Assembly: GCA_008000375.1 (NCBI GenBank)
Contig: SMOI01000144.1
Span: 1 to 64,000 of the forward strand
Source of the DNA: Poteriospumella lacustris
Lineage: Eukaryota; Sar; Chrysophyceae; Chromulinales; Dinobryaceae
DNA: 64,000 nucleotides
Direction: 5' to 3'
The translations under genes were made by a program, and so were the position numbers. Positions within the stretch are counted from its first letter, which is position 1; each line of letters begins with the position of its first letter. The notes below the pieces were generated by a model. It did not search any database. It saw only the letters and a program-made list of their open reading frames with translations, and had not been told where the DNA came from. Below, piece by piece: positions 58,501-64,000 of this stretch.

Positions 58501-61500
58501 CGCCGCCAGCAGCTTCGTCTTCAGCGCGCGCGCCTGGCGCTGCACCAGCGCGTCACCCGCCGCGAAACGGTCGCTGCGCCCGCCGCCGGCCGCGCCGCCC
58601 GTTTCGAAACCGCCGCCACCGTTGCCGTCGTCGTCGGCGTCGTCGCCGTCGCCGGCGGCGGCGAACGTCGCGAGCGACGCGACGCTCGCGGCGCTGCCAC
58701 CGAAGCGCTGGCGGTGGCGCTTGCTCTTGCCGCTGAGGGCGACGTCGAAGAGCGACTTCATCGACTGCTGCAGCGCGACGCTGTGGCGCGCGCGGCGCTC
58801 GGTCGTCGCGCGCGCCGCGTCGGCCGCGTCGCCGCCCGCCGCCGCCGCCGCCACCGCCAGCGGGTGCAGCGTGTTCATCGGCGCGTGCGCGGCGACGAAG
58901 GCGGCCCACGGCGCGTAGAAGTCGGCGTCCTCGTCGAACGCGGCGTCGCCCAGCGCGACGCGGTGCTCGGCCACCGTCTCGCCGACCGCCGGCAGCAGGC
59001 GACACGCCGCGTCGCCGCCGCCGTCGCCGCTGCCGCCGCCGCAGTGGCGCTTCGCCGCCGGCGGGACGAGGTACCCGTCGGCGGCGCGCAGGACGCCGCC
59101 CATCGCGAACAGCGAACAGTGACACGCCACGAGCCACCGCGACGCCTGCGACGGCTGCGGCTGCGGCTGCGGCGGCGGCGGCGGGCGCTGCGCGGCGACG
59201 AACGCGTCGACGGCCGCCCAGCGCACCGCGGCGGGCGACGCCCACCACGACGGCAGCTGCGCCTGCGCCGCCTGCAGCGCCGCCGTCGCCGCCGCCGCAG
59301 CGCCGCGCGGCGCCTTGGCGGGCGCCTGGCGCGCGAGCCAGTCGCGCCAGTCGGCGACGAGCTGGCGCCGCACGAGCCAGTCGCGCAGCGCCCACAGCGC
59401 CACACGACGCGCGCGCGCCGCGCCACGTCGGCGTCGCGCGCCTGCGCCGCGAGGTCGGGCACGGCGACGGTGGCGAGCTGCTGCGCCTGCAGCAGCTGGC
59501 GCTGCAGATGCGTCGCGGCGCCGCGCAGCTTCTCGTGGCGCCGCTGGCTGCCGGTCACCGTCGGCGTCGGCGTCGCCGGCCGCGGCGCCTTCAGCGACCC
59601 CGTCGCCGCGGCCCACGCCGCCGCGTCGCCGCTGCGCAGCGCCTCGAGGCAGCGCAGCGGCGACGCGGCGTGCGTCGCGTCCGCCGCGTGGTGCAGCGCC
59701 TCGAGACACGCGGCCTGCGCGGCGCGCCGACGCCGCCGACGGGCACCGGCGTCGGCAGCGCGTCGAGGCGGTAGAACAGCGGCGCCAGACACGCGACGTC
59801 CGCCGCGCTGAAGCCGCGACGCCGCCGCGCGCGCCGCCCGCCGCCCGTCGCGACGCTGGCGCCGCCGCCGGCGAGCGACGACGCGTCCGTCGCGAACGTC
59901 GCCGTCGACTGCGCGTCACCGTCGCCGTCGCTGGCGCCGTCGTCGCGAGGCGCCGCGCGGCCGGCGCCCGTCGCGGGCCCCGCGCCGCCCGCGGCGAGCT
60001 GCACCGACGCCGACGTCAGCAGCGACGAGAGCAGCGGGTGGCCGCCCGCCGCCACCGACGCGCCGCGGCCGCCGGCGCCGCTGCGGCGACCGACGCGCAG
60101 CCGCTGCGCCGCCGCCTGCGCCGCCAGCTGCGCCGCGTGGGGCCGCGGCGGCGGCGGGAGGCTGCGCGTGCGTCGGTGGCGCGCGGGCGCAGCGCCGGCG
60201 GCCGCAGCGGCGGCGGCGCCGCGACTGGGCGGCGGGCTGTGCGAGCGGCCGCGCGTCTGGCGCTGCAGCGTCTCGAAGCGCACGCGCTGCGCGCGGTCGC
60301 GCTGCAGCGTCGCGCGGTGGCGCTGCTGCAGCTGCAGCAGCAGCCGCGCGCCGGCGTCGAGGTCGCGCGTGTCCATCGCCGCGAGGAAGGCCACGACGCG
60401 GTTCGCGTGGTGGCCGCCGTGGCGCGCCGCCGCCGCCGCCGCGTCGAGGTCGGCGGCGTCGGCGTGGCGCGTGTCGATGCGGTGGAACAGCGCGCGGTGC
60501 ACGTGGAGGCTGTTCGCGCGCAGCGACGACGACGCCGCGGCGGTGGCGGTGGCGGTGGCGGTGGCGGTGGCGGCCGGGCGACGGTACTGCGCGAAGAACG
60601 GAACAGCAGCGGCGGCGGGCGGAACTCGGTCGCGTAGAGGCGCCGCGCCGCCATTTCGGCGAAGTGCGTCTCGGGCGCGTGCGCCGGGTGCGACAGATGC
60701 GTCGGCGGCACCGGCCGCGCCACCGACCGCGTCCCGCCGCGACAGCTGCCGCTCAGCGCCGTCCACCGCGCCGCCGCGCGCTGCACCTCCGCCGAGGCGC
60801 CGGGGACCGCCGCGGCGCCGGCCGCGCGCAGCTTCATCGACGCCGCGAGCGCCGCGGGCACCGCCGCCGCCGACGGCGCCGCGGCGTCGCCGCCGCCGCT
60901 GACGAAGATCGAGACGCGCGCGAGGCGCCGCGGGTCGTCGACGGTGTACGGCAGCGCCGGGTCCAGCGCCTTGAACAGCCGCGCGCGCGCCGCGTGGCGC
61001 AGGGCACGCGTCTCGTGCACGCGGCGCTGCGCCTTCGCGTCGGAGGCGTCGAGCGCGACGGCCGCCAGTTCGTCGGCCAGCTCCTGCGCCGGGTACAGCG
61101 TCGGCGCGGGTTGTGGATGCGGAAGAAGCGGCGCGGCTCGCGCGGCGCGGCGGCGGCGGCGTCGAGCGGCGCGTCAAGCGCCGGCGGCGGCGACGGCGGC
61201 CGGTAGAGGTCGCGCACCGACAGCCGCAGGCGCTGCGGCAGCCAGACGCGCGCGGTCGGCGTCGCGGCCGCCTGGCGCTGCGCCGTCTCCCAGCGCCGCA
61301 GCGCCGCGCGCGCCAGCGCCACGTGCGCGTCCTTCGCCGACCACGCGACGCTGCCCGCCGCGTCGCCGCCCGCCGCGTCGTCCGCCGCGGCGCCGGCGGC
61401 CTCGTCGCGGTGCAGCGGGTGGCGCGCGGTGGTCGCCGGTCGAGCAGCCGCAGCCGGTGGCCGCGGTGGCACAGCCGCGCGCACGTGGCGCAAGCGGCGC

Positions 61501-63675
61501 GCACGCCGCAGTCCTCGCAGCGCCAGCGGCGGTCCGCCAGCGGCCAGCGCGCGTACATCGCCGCCTCGTCCACCGCGGCGGTGGCAGCGGCGGCCGCGCG
61601 CTGGCGACGCGTCGGCGATGCGGCGGCGCCGGCGGCGGGCGACGCAGCGGCGGGCGCCGAGGGCAGCAGAACGGCGGCGGCTGCCAGCGGCGGCAGCAGC
61701 CGACGCGGTACAGCGCCTCCGACGTCGTCTGCACGAGCGACAGGCCGCCGGGCGGCCGCAGCGGCGCCACCGCGGCCAGCGACGGCTGCAGCGGCCCGCG
61801 CAGCCAGCGCTTCGTCGTCGCGAAGGACGAAATGGCCGCCTTTTTCGTCGCCGACGCCTGCGACGCGAGCGACGCGGCGTCGTCGGCGGCTGCGGCGCCG
61901 TCGCCGTGCGCCGCGTCCGCCTCGGCGAAGACGCCGTCGTAGAACGTCGCGTGCGCGTCGTCGTCGCCGTCGCTGTCCCCCGCCGCCGCCGCCGCCGCTG
62001 CCACCGCCGCGTCGCCGTCGCCGTCGGCGGCGTAGGCGGCGGCCGCCTCGGCGCTGTCGGCGTCGAGCAGGCGACGGTGGCGCGCGACGTAGATGGCGAC
62101 GTTGTGCGCGTAGCCCGACGACACGTGCAGCACGTGCGCGTCGCCCAGCGTCGCCGCCGTCTCGCGCGGCGCGAGCGAGAAGCTGCGCGCGGCGCCCTGG
62201 CCCAGCTGGCCGCGCAGGCCCTTGCCCCAGCTGAACACGCGGCCCGACTCGGCGCGCGCCAGCGACCACGAGCGCCCCGCCGCGACCTGCAGCACGAGCT
62301 CCGCCTTCGGCAGCCGCACGCGCAGCGGCGCGAAGCTGTCGTCGTCGTAGCCGGTGCCCAGCTGGCCGTTCGCGCCGTAGCCCCACGCGACGACGTGCGA
62401 CCGCACGCCGCCGGGCGCCACCAGCGACGGCGCGACGAGCTGGTGCAGCAGCGCCAGCGTGTGCGCGCCGCCGCAGGCGACGGCGACGACCTGCGCGCCG
62501 GCGACGGAGGGCGGCAGCGCCTTGACGAGCACCGGCGTCGCGCTGTTGCGGTTGGTGCCGTGGCCGAGGCGGCCGTGCGCGCCGCGGCCGAAGCAGAGCA
62601 CCTTGCGCGTCACGCCGGCCAGCAGGCTGCGGTAGGCGGCGTCGCGGGGCGCGTAGATGGAGGCGGCGTGCACGGCGGACACGGGCTGCTGCGCGATGGA
62701 GAACGGGTCGTCGCGCGGCGCCGTCAGCACCGCCGAGTGCGCGTCGCCCGCCGCCACCCACACGACGTGCATCGACAGCGTAAACGCCACGACGGTGGGC
62801 TCGTGGCGGTCCTCGAAGTCGCCGTGGCCCAGGCGGCCGCTCTGGCCGCGGCCCCAGCTGTACAGGTGGCCGTCCGTCGTCACCGCGAGGCAGTGGCGCG
62901 GCCCCGCGGCCACCTGGCGCACGACGACGCGGTGCAGCGTGTAGTTGAGCACGGGGAACGACGAGAACCGCTGGTCCTCGCCCAGGCCCAGCTCGCCGTC
63001 CGGGCCCGTGCCCCAGACGAGCACTTTGCCCTCGGCGCGGCGGTTGATGACGCAGCGCTCCTGACGCACGACGCTGTACGCCGCGCGCACCGCCGGCGAG
63101 TCCGGGAACAGCTGCAGGTAGTACGAGAGCACGGCCTCCAGCGACAGGAAGCCGCGCACGTTCTGGCTGGCCTCGAGGTGGTTGATCTCGCGCGCGACGC
63201 TGAAGCTGCCGCCCGCCGCCACCTCGACGCACTGCAGGTCGCGCCCGAACTTCAACACGCCCGACGGCGTCACGTGCCGCGGCGTCGCCTGCGTCTCGCC
63301 ACCCTTCGCGGGGAGGCCCGTGAAGATGTTGCCGTAGCCCAGCTGCCCCTGGCGGCCGTCGCCGATGGAGTAGACGTTGCCGGTGTTGGTGACGAGCAGC
63401 GCGTGGTGCTTCCCCGCCGCGCCGCTGATGAAGCAGAAGTCTTTCGTGCGCTGCAGCTGCCGCGGGAAGGGAATCGACACCGCCGTGAGGTTGCCGTCTC
63501 GCCGTTCGCTGTTCCAGCCCCAGGCCGCCGCCTGCAGCGCGATGGACTCTTTGTTGCGCTTGGCCCGCGCCTGCTGCTCCTCGTCGTGTTTGCTCACCAA
63601 CGTGAACTTCGACTTGCCGACCGGCGGGTCGCCGGTGGTGGTGGAGGTGGTAGATTTGACCTTCGTGGTCGTCAT
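54667..63675 (-). CDS. Giant RCC1-UBR finger-IQ-WW protein gene; frame broken many times in this sequence
   Basis: Coding texture is continuous from the ATG at 63675 (MTTTKVKSTTSTTTG) to the TGA at 54667, about 9 kb or roughly 3000 residues. The frame switches about 14 times, approximately at 61710, 61435, 61108, 60610, 59735, 59410, 57700, 57310, 57060, 56890, 56665, 55985, 55810 and 55530. At 61108 (FFRIHNP then APTLYPAQELADELA) and 61710 the two frames meet within a few bases, leaving no room for an intron, so single-base indels are implied. Domain order: RCC1 propeller, Cys/His finger, long low-complexity/helical part, IQ motif, two WW motifs. Whether the indels are sequencing errors in very GC-rich DNA or real decay cannot be settled here. 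It could also be two or three genes. Confidence 0.55.
57700..59410 (-). other. Helical block with IQ motif
   Basis: The longest uninterrupted piece of the middle region. AVTLQRSARGLVQRLRYRRQ fits IQxxxRGxxxRxxY-like calmodulin-binding IQ motif (LQ in place of IQ). Other parts with globular character include GFEALAFGVRALVGRATILV and QWAAIAQFYPRWADAAHL. RREAAARRA-type helices follow. Confidence 0.6.
61436..61715 (-). other. UBR-like Cys/His zinc finger block
   Basis: In another frame from the RCC1 block: ARWPLADRRWRCEDCGVRAA followed by CATCARLCHRGHRLRLLD. The CxxC...CxxCxxxCHxGH spacing resembles the zinc-binding core of UBR-type and related fingers (C..CA..CHxGH in UBR4-like proteins). The 5' part of the block is Ala/Pro-rich. 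Assignment by eye from Cys/His spacing. Confidence 0.55.
61715..63675 (-). other. RCC1 propeller block (N-terminal part of the giant gene)
   Basis: About 650 residues in one frame. RCC1 repeats are plain: LLVTNTGNVYSIGDGRQGQL, KVLVWGTGPDGELGLGEDQ, CLAVTTDGHLYSWGRGQSGR, KVLCFGRGAHGRLGHG, VVAWGYGANGQLGTG and SGRVFSWGKGLRGQLGQG. Spacing is about 50-70 residues with inserts, making a likely seven-blade propeller. RCC1 domains bind nucleotides exchange partners, chromatin or serve as scaffolds. Confidence 0.85.
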
Positions 63676-64000
63676 GGAAGCATGCGACGGCCGGATGCCT
63701 AACTGAGGATCGAGTGAGCACGGAGGGTCTCGGACGATGCGGTTGTGAGTCTCTCGACGATGCGACAATCCGTGCGACTGGAAGGGAGGAGGCTGTGTCC
63801 TTCTCCCGATAACTAAGGTATTGTTGTGGTCGCGTTGTTGTTCGAGTGAGCCGCAAAGTCGCCGGTTCTTTGAATTCCAAATCGACTGCGACGCTACCGC
63901 CGCTGCGACTGCTGCGGGAACGACGACGACGACGGCGGCGGCGACCGTTTCGTAACCGCCGCCCACCGACAGCCACAGCAGCGGCGGCGGCGGCGGCGGC
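63676..64000. other. 5' flank of the giant gene
   Basis: No further gene. GGC/GAC trinucleotide-rich sequence near the right edge (63917-64000). Confidence 0.4.

Overview
The window is nuclear DNA of a unicellular eukaryote. Coding genes are interrupted by short GT-AG introns (about 41-123 nt), the protein families are eukaryotic (farnesyltransferase beta, SFT2, Notum-like esterase, GT31 and DUF616 glycosyltransferases, MATH-BTB, RCC1/WW), and there are no bacterial operons or Shine-Dalgarno sites. TAA, TAG and TGA all end genes, so the code looks standard. I cannot name the organism. Crinkler-type genes, a plant-like LRR receptor and HSP33 together would fit several protist groups (oomycete-like, amoebozoan, rhizarian, chytrid-like).

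Layout. 1-71 holds the acidic C-terminal end of a gene entering from the left. 953-3194 is a three-exon Crinkler-type gene (header, NLS, P-loop NTPase, PD-(D/E)XK-like nuclease). 4332-6518 is a secreted EGF/CotH-kinase protein. 7222-8806 (minus) is a second Crinkler-type product, a PD-(D/E)XK nuclease fused to a protein kinase, divergent from a coiled-coil nuclear-looking protein (9342-10112). 10380-11155 is a scrambled pseudogene copy of the large LRR membrane protein at 16161-21077. 11523-12260 is a conserved gene broken by one in-frame TGA. Then come MATH-BTB, a tetraspan-like membrane protein, the LRR receptor, a globin, a 2.4 kb pyrimidine-rich convergent spacer, and a Golgi-type glycosyltransferase-like protein. 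From 27 to 35 kb lie a Ser-rich ORF, an FkbM methyltransferase, a duplicated minisatellite region that carries a copied piece of the neighbouring transporter exon, an APC transporter, and a DUF616 (TOD1-like) enzyme. From 35 to 49 kb lie small membrane proteins, a FAM210/DUF1279 protein, farnesyltransferase beta, a Notum-like esterase, a secreted unknown, HSP33, a minimal RNase T2, an anchored coiled coil, and SFT2. From 50 to 54.5 kb a GT31 glycosyltransferase and an FkbM-like protein are divergent. From 54.7 to 63.7 kb one very large minus-strand gene encodes an RCC1 propeller, a UBR-like zinc finger, an IQ motif and two WW motifs; its frame switches many times, best explained by single-base indels.

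Themes. (1) Secretory pathway and surface glycan biology: CotH, LRR receptor, at least three glycosyltransferase-like proteins, two FkbM-type proteins, Notum-like esterase, RNase T2, SFT2. (2) A Crinkler neighbourhood at 1-10 kb, with two different nuclease effectors next to rearranged DNA. (3) Recent local duplication and rearrangement: the inverted repeat pair 3.5/47.5 kb, the LRR pseudogene, and the 29.7-31.1 kb duplication. (4) Strong strand composition asymmetry in spacers between convergent genes.
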